Shown here piece by piece: positions 52,018 through 60,636 of a DNA stretch of 64,000 bases. Within the stretch, counting starts at the first letter, position 1; each line of letters begins with the position of its first letter. The position numbers and the translations under genes were made by a program. The stretch covers positions 1-64,000 of the forward strand of contig UQYD01000006.1 in the NCBI GenBank assembly GCA_900545305.1, read 5' to 3'. This DNA comes from an uncultured Eubacterium sp. GTDB taxonomy: Bacteria > Bacillota > Clostridia > Lachnospirales > CAG-274. Below the pieces are notes generated by a model that ran no database searches, was not told the DNA's origin, and worked only from the letters and a program-made list of their open reading frames with translations.

Positions 52018-52455
52018 ATGAGAACAACATTTATAGCTAAGACAGCTGAAATAGAAAGAAAATGGTATGTTGTTGATGCTACTGACTTAACTTTAGGTCG
52101 TCTTGCATCTCAGGTAGCAGCAGTTCTTCGTGGTAAGAACAAGCCTATTTATACACCTCACATTGATACAGGTGATTATGTTATCGTTGTAAACGCTGAC
52201 AAGATTAAAGTAACAGGTAAGAAGATGGAACAGAAGCTTTACAGACGCCACTCTGATTATGTTGGTGGTTTCAAGGAAACTACTCTCAGAGAAATGATGG
52301 AAAAGAAGCCTTGCGAAGTTATTAAGCACGCTGTTAAGGGTATGCTTCCTAAGAACACTCTTGGTAAGGATATGCTTAAAAAGTTATATGTTTATGCTGA
52401 CGCAGAACATGGTCACGAAGCACAGAAGCCTGAAGCTTTAGAGCTTAGATTTTAA
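52018..52455 (+). CDS. rplM: 50S ribosomal protein L13
   Basis: A 145-residue protein with the L13 signature: KTAEIERKWYVVDATDLTLGRLASQVAAVLRGKNKPIYTPHIDTGDYVIVVNADKI, and later VKGMLPKNTLGKDMLKKLYVYADAEHGHEAQKPE. ATG 52018 with AAGGAG upstream is the L13-typical start; an upstream frame extension is not needed. Operon with rpsI. Confidence 0.97.
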   Translation: MRTTFIAKTAEIERKWYVVDATDLTLGRLASQVAAVLRGKNKPIYTPHIDTGDYVIVVNADKIKVTGKKMEQKLYRRHSDYVGGFKETTLREMMEKKPCEVIKHAVKGMLPKNTLGKDMLKKLYVYADAEHGHEAQKPEALELRF

Positions 52456-52472
52456 TTAGGAGGTAAAATATT

Positions 52473-52865
52473 ATGGCAGCAGCTAGATATTACGGTACAG
52501 GTAGAAGAAAGAGCTCTGTAGCTAGAGTTTACTTAGTTCCTGGTAGCGGTAAGATTACAGTTAATAAGAGAGACATCGAAGAATATTTCGGTCTTGAAAC
52601 ATTAAAGCTTATCATCAGACAGCCTTTAGAAGTAACAGGCACTACTGGTAAGTTCGATATTAGCATCAATGTTTGCGGTGGTGGTACTACTGGTCAGGCA
52701 GGTGCTATCAGACACGGTATTTCAAGAGCTTTACTTGAAGCTGATTCAGATTTCAGACCAGCTTTAAAGAAGGCAGGGTTCCTCACTAGAGACCCTAGAA
52801 TGAAGGAAAGAAAGAAGTACGGTTTAAAGGCAGCAAGAAGAGCTCCTCAGTTCTCAAAGAGATAA
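52473..52865 (+). CDS. rpsI: 30S ribosomal protein S9
   Basis: A 130-residue protein, family-typical: RYYGTGRRKSSVARVYLVPGSGKITVN, GGGTTGQAGAIRHGISRALLE and the invariant tail KKYGLKAARRAPQFSKR that reaches the ribosomal P site. AGGAGG precedes its ATG. The gene is intact, though an integrase island begins directly after it, so the insertion has kept or rebuilt the 3' end. Confidence 0.97.
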   Translation: MAAARYYGTGRRKSSVARVYLVPGSGKITVNKRDIEEYFGLETLKLIIRQPLEVTGTTGKFDISINVCGGGTTGQAGAIRHGISRALLEADSDFRPALKKAGFLTRDPRMKERKKYGLKAARRAPQFSKR

Positions 52866-53003
52866 TCTTTCGAAAACGAGAATATCAAGAAAAGCCCATT
52901 TTACGAGGGTTACAGAGGTTGTGGAAAGTTGTCAGATGTGCTGGAATTTACATCGAATGCAACACATATGCAACAGGTATGCAACAAAGATATTGATATG
53001 TAT

Positions 53004-53046
53004 AGGACATTTTTCAGTAGAGATACTGGGGAATGTCCTTTCTTTT
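53004..53046. terminator. nested hairpin terminator between rpsI side and integrase
   Basis: Outer stem AGGACATT/AATGTCCT with an inner CAGTA/TACTG, followed by TTCTTTTT on the plus strand. It isolates the integrase from rpsI transcription. Confidence 0.75.
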
Positions 53047-54110
53047 TAAATCTGATTAATCGCATCTACAAGCTCCTTTATATCAAAGTGGGTATACACT
53101 TTTTCGGTGAGTGTCATTGCACCTGAGTGCCCCACAATCTTTTTGATAATCGTCTGGTTAATACCAGCTTCTGCTAACATTGAGATACATGTGTGTCTGC
53201 AACAGTGTGGTGTGCGATTAATATTAAGTTGTTCCATAAGTGGCTTGAAATAGCTATCATAGTAGTTCCTGTATTCAAAATGTTTTCCGTCTTCTGTATG
53301 AAGCAGATATTCACATTCAGGGCAGGATTCATACCAGGCTTTGTAGTATGGCAGAACCTTGTCGGCGATTGGAACTTTTCTGATACCATTCTCTGTTTTA
53401 CTACAGATAACATCAAAATACTGTTCATCCAGATGAACATTTTCTTTCTTTAAATCGAGCAGTTCTGAAATTCTGACTCCACTATATATGAGCATCAATA
53501 CTATCTGATAATATTTGTCTTCTTTCTGCTCCCATAGAAGGTCAATCTCATTTTTCTCGAATTTGTTTCTGTCGTATTTGTTAGGATTGCGATCCTTGTA
53601 CTGAACAACATCTACATAGCTTGAGTAATCTTTGTTGCATATATCATTCTTTAAGGCGTAATCATATAGCTGATTAAATAAGACTTTGATTTTCTTTAGT
53701 GTGGGATAATTCTTTCCACAGGTATCAATAACTGTCTGTAAATCAACAAGTTTGATATCCTTAAATACTTTGTTGTAAAGGGATTCACATGTCTTATACG
53801 ATGCAGTATATCCTTTTACATTAGATTCAGAAATTGTAGGAAACTTACGCTTCGACCATTCATCATATACATCTGAAAATGTCATCTTGGCGGCAGTAGT
53901 ATCAAAAGGATTGTTGTTATATTCAGCAAGCATCTGCAAGCCTTCAGCTTTGGTCGCAGTATATCCAATTGTTATCATTTCCTGAACCTGTTTGTCTTTT
54001 TCCTTATCATAGTGCCAGCCTACAGTTTTTCGCACGATATAAGGCTTTCTTCTCTTACCGGAAAGTTTTACAACGCTTCCGTATCCGTTGGGTAACTTCA
54101 TAAGCACCAT
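53046..54110 (-). CDS. int: tyrosine-type site-specific integrase
   Basis: A 354-residue recombinase of the phage-integrase family: a short AP2-like N-terminus (GYGSVVKLSGKRRKPYIVRKTVGW), SAM-like core-binding domain (about 70-165), then the catalytic domain with Arg in YSGVRISELLDL, H-x-x-R in PHCCRHTCISMLAEAG, His in IVGHSG and the nucleophile Tyr in TEKVYTHFD. All catalytic residues are present. It abuts the attachment site at rpsI. Confidence 0.95.
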   Translation of the reverse strand: MVLMKLPNGYGSVVKLSGKRRKPYIVRKTVGWHYDKEKDKQVQEMITIGYTATKAEGLQMLAEYNNNPFDTTAAKMTFSDVYDEWSKRKFPTISESNVKGYTASYKTCESLYNKVFKDIKLVDLQTVIDTCGKNYPTLKKIKVLFNQLYDYALKNDICNKDYSSYVDVVQYKDRNPNKYDRNKFEKNEIDLLWEQKEDKYYQIVLMLIYSGVRISELLDLKKENVHLDEQYFDVICSKTENGIRKVPIADKVLPYYKAWYESCPECEYLLHTEDGKHFEYRNYYDSYFKPLMEQLNINRTPHCCRHTCISMLAEAGINQTIIKKIVGHSGAMTLTEKVYTHFDIKELVDAINQI

Positions 54111-54158
54111 CCTTTCGCTATTTACTAGAAAGCTGATAGCAAACGGATAAAATGATTA

Positions 54159-54590
54159 TTATTCGTGGGTTACCTTTGTCACGCTTGGGCGAATTGTTTT
54201 CCATATCTCATAGTTGTCTTGTGTCTGGCTGCCAGATGCAAGAAGTTCTTTCATAGCCTGCCAGTCCTTTAAGAACTGTACAAGATTTTTATCAGAGAAA
54301 AATATTCCCGGTTCGCCATCAATGTCTTTGAGAGACACATCGAACTTTTCATCAATTGCAAATAGTAATGGTAGTACATCACCATCAGCTTCAATATCAA
54401 ATTCTGCTAATGAATTAACATTTACATTAAGTGCTTCTGCAATCTTTCTTAATTGTTCCAGCTTAGGAATATTTTTTCCTAATTCATACTTGCGGATTGC
54501 AACTTCGTGTATTCCACATGCTTCACCTAGTTCCTTTTGGGTTAAACCACGAAAGGTTCGTATCAATTTAATCTTTTTACCTGTATTCAT
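54159..54590 (-). CDS. XRE-family repressor of the element
   Basis: A 143-residue protein with an N-terminal Cro/CI-type HTH (GKKIKLIRTFRGLTQKELGEACGIHEVAIRKYELGKNIPKLEQLRKIAEALNV) and an uncharacterised C-terminal part. ATG 54590 follows AGGAGG. Its promoter faces the promoter of the small HTH gene, the usual switch layout between integrase-side and transfer-side genes. Confidence 0.88.
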   Translation of the reverse strand: MNTGKKIKLIRTFRGLTQKELGEACGIHEVAIRKYELGKNIPKLEQLRKIAEALNVNVNSLAEFDIEADGDVLPLLFAIDEKFDVSLKDIDGEPGIFFSDKNLVQFLKDWQAMKELLASGSQTQDNYEIWKTIRPSVTKVTHE

Positions 54591-54613
54591 TGCTTCAACC
54601 TCCTGTAGTTGTA

Positions 54614-54642
54614 AATGTAACATACTAATAATTGATAGTCAA
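54614..54642 (-). promoter_or_regulatory. promoter of the XRE repressor
   Basis: On the minus strand TTGACT and TACATT with a 17-base spacer. Lies 18 bases from the start of the opposing promoter's -35. Confidence 0.65.
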
Positions 54643-54659
54643 CATTAAATTTTAAACTA

Positions 54660-54688
54660 TTGACAGAGCAAATAAAGGTCTGTATAAT
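54660..54688 (+). promoter_or_regulatory. rightward promoter of the element
   Basis: TTGACA (54660-54665) and TATAAT (54683-54688), 17-base spacer, perfect consensus in both boxes. Confidence 0.85.
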
Positions 54689-54738
54689 GCAAAACATAAC
54701 AGAGCAAGAAATGCTCTATAAAAGAGGAGGTGGTAAAT

Positions 54739-54972
54739 ATGCCAGATGTTCTTTATAAGGTTGATTTGCCAGCTTTTACAGGAAGAAATGTACCAATAAA
54801 GGAGATTGCAAGTGCAATAGGGAAGGACGCACAGTATGTAAGGCTGGGATTACAACAAGGAATACTCAAATTCGGTTCAGCGATAAAAGTAGGAAATTCA
54901 AATGAATATAGCTATTATTGTCCGGATAAAAGAGTGTGGGAAGAAACAGGATATTTTAACAAAGAAGCAGTA
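54739..54972 (+). CDS. small HTH protein (excisionase-like)
   Basis: A 78-residue protein with a predicted MerR/excisionase-type helix-turn-helix (VPIKEIASAIGKDAQYVRLGLQQGILKFGSAIKV). Proteins like it are common next to RepA-like ATPases in Clostridia mobile elements and may act in excision or replication control. GAGGAGGTGG precedes the ATG at 54739. The last codons overlap the region upstream of the ATPase start. Confidence 0.7.
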
Positions 54973-54989
54973 TGACAAGGAGGAAGATT

Positions 54990-55985
54990 ATGAACGAGCA
55001 ACAGAAAGTAGAATTGAAACTGATTCACATGGAAGATGTTGTTTCAAAAGAAGTTGAATGGTTATGGTATCCATATATACCCTATGGGAAGATAACCATA
55101 GTCGAGGGAGATCCGGGAGAAGGAAAAACAACTCTGGTATTAAAGTTAGCGGCAGCCCTGAGCAGGGGCTTGCCACTTCCCTGTGATGATGATATGGAAC
55201 GAAAACCAATTCATATTATTTATCAGACAGCAGAGGATGGAATTGACGATACGATAAAGCCAAGACTTGAAAAGGTTGGTGCAGATTGTTCCATGATACG
55301 AGTGATTGATGAAACTGAAAAAGAATTAAGTATGACAGATGACAGGCTGGAGCAGGCAATTGTTGAGACTGGAGCGAGAATGGTTATTCTTGATCCGATA
55401 CAGGCGTATATAGGGGCAAAGGTTGATATGCACAGGGCGAATGAAATAAGACCAGTTTTAAAGCATTTGGGAATGATTTCTGAAAAGTATAACTGTGCAA
55501 TTGTTCTTATTGGTCATATGAATAAGGCGGCTGGAAGTAAGTCAACCTACAGAGGTTTAGGTTCGATTGATATTCAGGCAACAGCAAGGAGCGTGTTGCT
55601 TGTAGCAAGGCTTCGGGATAAGCCTAATATAAGAATAATGGCACATGATAAATCATCTTTGGCACCAACAGGAGATGCCATAGGATTTGAGATGACAGAA
55701 GATAGAGGAATGGAATGCATAGGACCTTATGATATCACCATAGATGAGCTTCTGTCAGGAAATGATGGGAGAGGTAAAAAGAAGCTGGATATAGCAGAGA
55801 ATTTTATCAAAGAGTATTTTGGCTCAAGCAAAGAAATTATATCGAATGACATTTTGCAGGAGGCAGCCAGGAGAGGAATTAAAAGAAATACTCTTTTATC
55901 AGCTAAAAAGAAGCTCGGAATAACTTCTGGCAAAGGTAAGGCAGAAGACGGAACAAGTTATTGGACTTGGCTCTTACCACAATAA
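54990..55985 (+). CDS. RepA-like AAA/RecA-fold ATPase
   Basis: A 331-residue P-loop ATPase like the RepA helicases of mobilizable plasmids: Walker A VEGDPGEGKTTLVLKLAAAL (about 28-47), IIYQTAEDGIDDTIKPRL, Walker B ARMVILDPIQAYI, and VLIGHMNKAAGSKSTYRGLGSIDIQATARSVL. The C-terminal 60 residues look like a winged helix (ISNDILQEAARRGIKRNTLLSAKKKLGI). It probably supports element replication after excision. ATG 54990 has AAGGAGG upstream. Confidence 0.88.
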   Translation: MNEQQKVELKLIHMEDVVSKEVEWLWYPYIPYGKITIVEGDPGEGKTTLVLKLAAALSRGLPLPCDDDMERKPIHIIYQTAEDGIDDTIKPRLEKVGADCSMIRVIDETEKELSMTDDRLEQAIVETGARMVILDPIQAYIGAKVDMHRANEIRPVLKHLGMISEKYNCAIVLIGHMNKAAGSKSTYRGLGSIDIQATARSVLLVARLRDKPNIRIMAHDKSSLAPTGDAIGFEMTEDRGMECIGPYDITIDELLSGNDGRGKKKLDIAENFIKEYFGSSKEIISNDILQEAARRGIKRNTLLSAKKKLGITSGKGKAEDGTSYWTWLLPQ

Positions 55986-56136
55986 AGAATTTAACAATTC
56001 GAATGTTTGAGGAAACAGATTCTAAATTCTTATAAGAGTTTAGAGTCTGTACTTCTTAAAAGGACAGATTATTAAATTCTTGATATGTAACACATATGTA
56101 TCAGTTGTATTGGACAGATGTATATGTAACCCTTGG

Positions 56137-56245
56137 AGAGCCCCCGCAGTTATGACAGAACAATATTCACAATGACGATTGTGGATTTGGGCTGACAGAA
56201 CTGCTAGGGGGTTATCATCTATGGCAGAGCCAAGATGATAACTGC
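56137..56245. other. candidate oriT upstream of the relaxase gene
   Basis: Two inverted repeats lie in the 313-base spacer before mob: CCCCCGCAGTT (56141-56151) with AACTGCTAGGGGG (56199-56211), arms about 47 bases apart; and a perfect 10-bp GTTATCATCT (56211-56220) / AGATGATAAC (56233-56242). Position directly upstream of a MobV relaxase fits an origin of transfer. The nick site is not assigned. Confidence 0.55.
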
Positions 56246-56298
56246 ACTGCTCCGATAGAATTTACAGATAAGAATAGAGTACAGATAAGGAGATGCGA

Positions 56299-57642
56299 AT
56301 GGGAAATATTTCATATACAGCTCATGTGAGCAATAAGAAAAATGCCATTACATCGAAATCTAAGCTGGCTGCTGTTGCAAAACACAATCTGAGAAAATAC
56401 AAGTCATCAGATTACAGCAAAGACAATATATTGGTTGTTTACGGAACATCAAATCTGATTGATGATGTAAAGACAGTATATCACAAAGAATTCGATGAGG
56501 CATTAGAAGAATATAATAAAAAACAGACAAGACCTGACCGCCGGATAGATGATTACTTTGAACATGTCGCTGGCAAGGAGCAGGATATGGCAGTAGAGAT
56601 AATCATTCAGATAGGCGATAGGGAGTTCTGGAAACAATATGATGATATGAAATCGTATATGAAGATATCATATCAGATAATACTGGAAGAATTAATAAAG
56701 AGACTTCCACAATTCGTGGTGGCAAATGCAGTAGTTCATCTGGACGAGGATAGTCCACATATGCATATAGTGGGAGTTCCAGTAGCAGATGGATATAAAA
56801 AGGGACTTCGTAAGCAGGTATCAAAGAGGAAAGTGTTTACAAAAGAAGTGCTTTCGCGAGTGCTGCAGGATGAGCTAAGGGAGGTAGCCAATAAAGAGGT
56901 TAATGATTGGTTTGGAGAACAAATAAAGGAAAAGTCAAAAGGTCGCAATCATGATCTTACAGTTGCGGAATATAAAGTAGCACAGGAAACAGAGCATTTG
57001 GAAGAGATACAGGAACAGGTGCATGATGCGGATATTAAGTTGACCGCTTCACAAATTGTTTACAGGGAATTGGAAAGGAGACAGACTAAGGAACTTAATG
57101 AAAAGCGGTCGGAACTTCAATCTGTAAAACAAGAGCTGGAAAGTGTGGCAGATAAAGCAAATGAAGCAGTAGAGCTACTTGCTAATATTAATGCTTTTGT
57201 ATCATCATTCAGATTATTTGCTCCGACAATAGAAGAATATGCTAATCAGGTGGAGTGGGATAAGACAATAGAAGCAGGAAACTCATTCAGAGGAATTCTG
57301 TATGAGATAGGCAAACTGCTGGAGGCATTTAAGGAACTGATAAAAGAGGGATTCTGTTGGTTTCCAAGGCTTATGAGATGGAAAACATCAAAAGGAGAGG
57401 TGGCACCGGTATTTATTGAGAAAAACAATGGATATTCGTATTCGGTGTATGGCTATATGAATGTGGATACGAAGGAATATTACAGCAAAGAGGTAATTCA
57501 GAGTGAGATTAAGGCTGGTAACAGAACAGGAACAGTAGAACAGATGGATGCCAATGTTGAGGCTATGGCTAGGGATTTGCAGGAAATATTGAGGATTGGA
57601 GCGGAGCAGAAGAGGTTGTGGGAGGTGTATGAGGGGAGATAG
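56299..57642 (+). CDS. mobV: MobV-family relaxase (Mob/Pre, plasmid recombination enzyme)
   Basis: A 447-residue relaxase. The N-terminal domain (about 1-200) carries the MobV motif III HLDEDSPHMHIVGVPV, which binds the metal at the nick site. A coiled-coil region (about 225-300, EHLEEIQEQVHDADIKLTASQIVYRELERRQTKELNEKRSELQSVKQELESV) and an undefined C-terminal part follow. It would nick oriT and pilot the strand through a helper conjugation system. ATG 56299 is chosen (AAGGAG 6 bases upstream). Confidence 0.93.
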   Translation: MGNISYTAHVSNKKNAITSKSKLAAVAKHNLRKYKSSDYSKDNILVVYGTSNLIDDVKTVYHKEFDEALEEYNKKQTRPDRRIDDYFEHVAGKEQDMAVEIIIQIGDREFWKQYDDMKSYMKISYQIILEELIKRLPQFVVANAVVHLDEDSPHMHIVGVPVADGYKKGLRKQVSKRKVFTKEVLSRVLQDELREVANKEVNDWFGEQIKEKSKGRNHDLTVAEYKVAQETEHLEEIQEQVHDADIKLTASQIVYRELERRQTKELNEKRSELQSVKQELESVADKANEAVELLANINAFVSSFRLFAPTIEEYANQVEWDKTIEAGNSFRGILYEIGKLLEAFKELIKEGFCWFPRLMRWKTSKGEVAPVFIEKNNGYSYSVYGYMNVDTKEYYSKEVIQSEIKAGNRTGTVEQMDANVEAMARDLQEILRIGAEQKRLWEVYEGR

Positions 57643-57737
57643 CTAAGAAAATGAAATACAAAAATGCAAATAGAAATTGTAAGGATTACAATTTGTTGAA
57701 ATATGTTAAAACATGAGAAATAGATGAGAATCTTTTA

Positions 57738-57766
57738 TTGAAAACAGTCTTAAAACATGATAGTAT
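57738..57766 (+). promoter_or_regulatory. promoter of the HTH-hsd operon
   Basis: TTGAAA (57738-57743) and TAGTAT (57761-57766), 17-base spacer. The -10 is embedded in the palindrome that follows. Confidence 0.65.
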
Positions 57767-57794
57767 GTAAGTATGTAAACTTACATACTATCAT
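57757..57794. promoter_or_regulatory. strong palindromic operator in front of the HTH-hsd operon
   Basis: ATGATAGTATGTAAG (57757-57771) and its exact reverse complement CTTACATACTATCAT (57780-57794) around an 8-base centre. The word TATGTAA also repeats directly at 57765 and 57773. It covers the -10 box, so a bound protein would block transcription. The obvious binder is the HTH protein encoded 18 bases downstream. Confidence 0.7.
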
Positions 57795-57812
57795 AGAAAT
57801 GGTGGTGATTAA

Positions 57813-58166
57813 TTGAACAGTAAAAATTCTATAAAATTTTGTGATTTACTTGGACAAATGATAAAAGAGGCAAATTTATCAAATGTCAAATTTTACACCT
57901 CCCTTGGTATAAAGAAACCGTATTTTTACGACATTTTAAGTGGTAAAGTCAATCCACCTCCACCGGATAGACAATTTGCAATGATCAAGCTATTAAACCC
58001 TAAGCCTGAACAAATAGAGTTGTTTTTTGATTTAGCTGCACAAGAGAGAAATGAAGTGCCTGCTGATATTGCACAAACACTAAAAAATAAAGATTTATGC
58101 AAAAAATTGCGAAATCATATAGATTATAAAATGCTATTAAAGAATGGAGAAAATAAAGATGCGTGA
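57813..58166 (+). CDS. HTH protein, probable controller of the type I R-M operon
   Basis: A 117-residue soluble protein. The N-terminal half fits an XRE-like helix-turn-helix (FCDLLGQMIKEANLSNVKFYTSLGIKKPYFYDILSGKVNPPPPDRQFAMIKLL); the rest is a short helical tail. TTG start with GGTGGTGAT 3-11 bases upstream. Its stop lies inside the hsdM start region (8-base overlap), so the two are translationally coupled. The operator just upstream suggests autoregulation. Not a recognised C-protein family member. Confidence 0.7.
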   Translation: MNSKNSIKFCDLLGQMIKEANLSNVKFYTSLGIKKPYFYDILSGKVNPPPPDRQFAMIKLLNPKPEQIELFFDLAAQERNEVPADIAQTLKNKDLCKKLRNHIDYKMLLKNGENKDA

Positions 58167-59829
58167 TAATAATAAAAAAGAGCAAGAGAGAACTGAACTT
58201 TATCGTACAATATGGGCGCTTGCAAATGAACTGAGAGGCAGTGTTGATGGCTGGGATTTTAAGCAGTATGTTTTAGGTATGCTTTTCTATAGATATATAT
58301 CCGAAAATCTTACTGCATATTTGAATAATGGCGAATGGGATGCAGGAAATACTGATTTTGATTATGCCAAGCTCAAAGATGAAGATTTACCCGAAACGCT
58401 TAAGCAAGAAATGGTGCAGGAAAAAGGTTTCTTTATAATGCCAAGTGAGCTATTTGAAAATTTATTGAGAAGAATAAAAAAAGCGGATAAAGATGCCAAG
58501 GAAAAAGCTGAAAAAGACGGAAAAGAAGTAGAAATCGCAGAATTGGACGAGAATTTAAACGAGGTATTGCAGGCTAATTTTAAGAATATTGAAGCATCGG
58601 CTATCGGTACTCCAAGTGAGGATAATTTCAAAGGTTTGTTTGACGATATAGATGTGAACAGCAATAAGCTCGGACCAACAGTTATTAAAAGAAACAAAAG
58701 ACTTAAAAGATTAATTACTGTTATCGGAGATATGGATCTTGGTAATTATCAAGATAATTCCATTGATGCTTTTGGGGACACTTATGAGTATCTGATGGGA
58801 ATGTACGCTTCTAATGCTGGCAAAAGCGGCGGCGAATTTTTCACCCCACAAGAGGTATCTGAACTTCTAACTAAAATTTCACTTCTTGACAATAACGGTA
58901 AAATAAAAACAGAAGTAAATAAAGTATACGATCCTGCTGTGGGAAGTGGCTCATTACTTTTGAAGTTTGCAAAAATTCTCGGTAAAGACAATGTCCGTAA
59001 TGGATTCTTTGGTCAGGAAATCAACATTACAACTTATAACCTTTGCCGTATTAATATGTTCCTGCACGACATAGGTTACGATAAATTCAGCATTGAACAT
59101 GGCGATACTTTGACTGAGCCTAAACATTGGGATGAAGAACCATTTGAAGCCATCGTTTCAAATCCACCTTATTCCATTAAATGGGAAGGTTCTGACAACG
59201 GAACACTGATAAACGATCCTCGTTTTTCTCCTGCCGGTGTATTGGCCCCTAAATCAAAAGCGGACTTTGCTTTTATTATGCATTGCCTTAGTTGGCTTGC
59301 TACAGACGGAACGGCGGCTATTGTTTGTTTTCCCGGTATAATGTATCGCGGTGGTGCGGAACAGAAAATCAGAAAATATCTGATTGATAACAACTATATT
59401 GAATGTATCATTCAATTGCCGGATAATCTTTTTTACGGGACAAGTATTGCAACCTGCATTATGGTTCTAAAAAAATCTAAAGTCGACAACCAAACTCTAT
59501 TTATTGATGCTTCAAAGGAATTTGTTAAGTCTACTAACAGCAATAAATTGGGAGATGGAACTGCAAGCAATGAACCTAATAATATTCAGAATATATTAAA
59601 CGCTTATATTAAACGAAAGACGGAAAAGCATTTTACTGCTCTTGTTAAACAGGAAGATATTGAAAATGCAGATTACAATCTTTCTGTGTCGACTTATGTA
59701 GAAAGTGAGGATACAAGAGAAGTTATCGACATAGTTGTCCTTAACAAGCAAATATCGCAAATTGTTCAGCATGAAAATACATTGCGTGCCGAAATTGATG
59801 CGATTATAGCTGAAATTGAGGAGGCGTAA
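58159..59829 (+). CDS. hsdM: type I restriction-modification DNA methyltransferase subunit
   Basis: A 556-residue N6-adenine methyltransferase. An N-terminal HsdM helical domain (LYRTIWALANELRGSVDGWDFKQYVLGMLFYRYISENL) precedes the SAM-binding core with GEFFTPQEVSELL, motif I DPAVGSGSLLLKFA and catalytic NPPYSIKWEGS. It pairs with HsdS for DNA specificity. ATG 58159 is preferred (GGAGAAAA upstream) over 58144. Coupled to the HTH gene upstream and 3 bases from the next gene. Confidence 0.96.
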   Translation: MRDNNKKEQERTELYRTIWALANELRGSVDGWDFKQYVLGMLFYRYISENLTAYLNNGEWDAGNTDFDYAKLKDEDLPETLKQEMVQEKGFFIMPSELFENLLRRIKKADKDAKEKAEKDGKEVEIAELDENLNEVLQANFKNIEASAIGTPSEDNFKGLFDDIDVNSNKLGPTVIKRNKRLKRLITVIGDMDLGNYQDNSIDAFGDTYEYLMGMYASNAGKSGGEFFTPQEVSELLTKISLLDNNGKIKTEVNKVYDPAVGSGSLLLKFAKILGKDNVRNGFFGQEINITTYNLCRINMFLHDIGYDKFSIEHGDTLTEPKHWDEEPFEAIVSNPPYSIKWEGSDNGTLINDPRFSPAGVLAPKSKADFAFIMHCLSWLATDGTAAIVCFPGIMYRGGAEQKIRKYLIDNNYIECIIQLPDNLFYGTSIATCIMVLKKSKVDNQTLFIDASKEFVKSTNSNKLGDGTASNEPNNIQNILNAYIKRKTEKHFTALVKQEDIENADYNLSVSTYVESEDTREVIDIVVLNKQISQIVQHENTLRAEIDAIIAEIEEA

Positions 59830-59832
59830 TGT

Positions 59833-60636
59833 ATGAGATTATCAGATGTGTTATCAAAACCGATAACAACAGATTATGTGCAAATAGAAGGCTTTTTGGG
59901 CAGTAGAAAGCTTAAAACCGGAAATTCTAAAAAAATTGCGGTCGGTAAAGTTGCATTAAATTATTATTGTAATAATTGCGGCGATCAGCGCACATTTTAT
60001 TCCGGGAAAGACTTGTTCTGTATTGGTGTAAACGAAAAGACTGTCAGCATTGACTGTGTTCTTGAATGCCCTCGTTGCGGTGCTTCTGTGCAAATGTGGT
60101 TCTTGCTTGAGTGCAGAGAGGAAGATAATATACATAGTCAATATCCTTATGTGCGTATTGCAAAAAGAAGCGAAAAATTTTCTGAATCAGTTTCGCTGAA
60201 CACCAAATCTTACGGCGATTTTACAAACGCTTTAGAAAAAGCAAAAAGGGCAGCAAGAGAAGGATTCGGCGCAGGATCTATCGTTTATTTGAGAAAGGTT
60301 TTTGAAAGAATTATTACCCAAACAGCAGAGGCTGCAAATCCTCCCATTGAAACACGGAAAGCAAACGGTAATCTTAAACCATTTATTCAGATTCTTACGC
60401 CAGTAAAAGATCAATGTAATATCATCCCTTCGGAATTTGCTGAAGATGGATACAAACTCTTTGGTGAACTTAGTGATGTAGTTCATGGAGATTATGACGA
60501 AGATGAGGCTTTGCAAAAATTTGATGCTTTCTATCGCTTAGTTACCGGCGTACTGGGAAAAATAAAAACTAACAGAGAACTAATGGATGCGATAGGTACA
60601 TTAGGTTGGCATACCGGAGGTGAGGAAAATGAGTAA
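59833..60636 (+). CDS. zinc-ribbon / DUF4145-like protein inside the R-M operon
   Basis: A 267-residue protein. The N-terminal half has two CxxC pairs (YYCNNCGDQ and LECPRCGAS, about residues 38-85) that should bind one zinc. The C-terminal half (about 130-260: AKRAAREGFGAGSIVYLRKVFERIITQ...ELSDVVHGDYDEDEALQKFDAFYRLVTG) matches DUF4145, a helical domain often found beside or fused to restriction enzymes. No nuclease motif seen. It starts 3 bases after hsdM and overlaps hsdS by 8 bases. Confidence 0.75.
   Translation: MRLSDVLSKPITTDYVQIEGFLGSRKLKTGNSKKIAVGKVALNYYCNNCGDQRTFYSGKDLFCIGVNEKTVSIDCVLECPRCGASVQMWFLLECREEDNIHSQYPYVRIAKRSEKFSESVSLNTKSYGDFTNALEKAKRAAREGFGAGSIVYLRKVFERIITQTAEAANPPIETRKANGNLKPFIQILTPVKDQCNIIPSEFAEDGYKLFGELSDVVHGDYDEDEALQKFDAFYRLVTGVLGKIKTNRELMDAIGTLGWHTGGEENE

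Noticed and set aside
57757..57794. Palindrome as a terminator of mobV
   Set aside because: The mobV stop is more than 110 bases away and no T run follows the arm on the plus strand (ATAGAAATGG). Overlap with a -10 box favours an operator, although dual use cannot be excluded.
57757..57794. CRISPR-like repeat
   Set aside because: Only one palindrome is present, with no spacer periodicity. No CRISPR array or cas gene was seen anywhere in the window.
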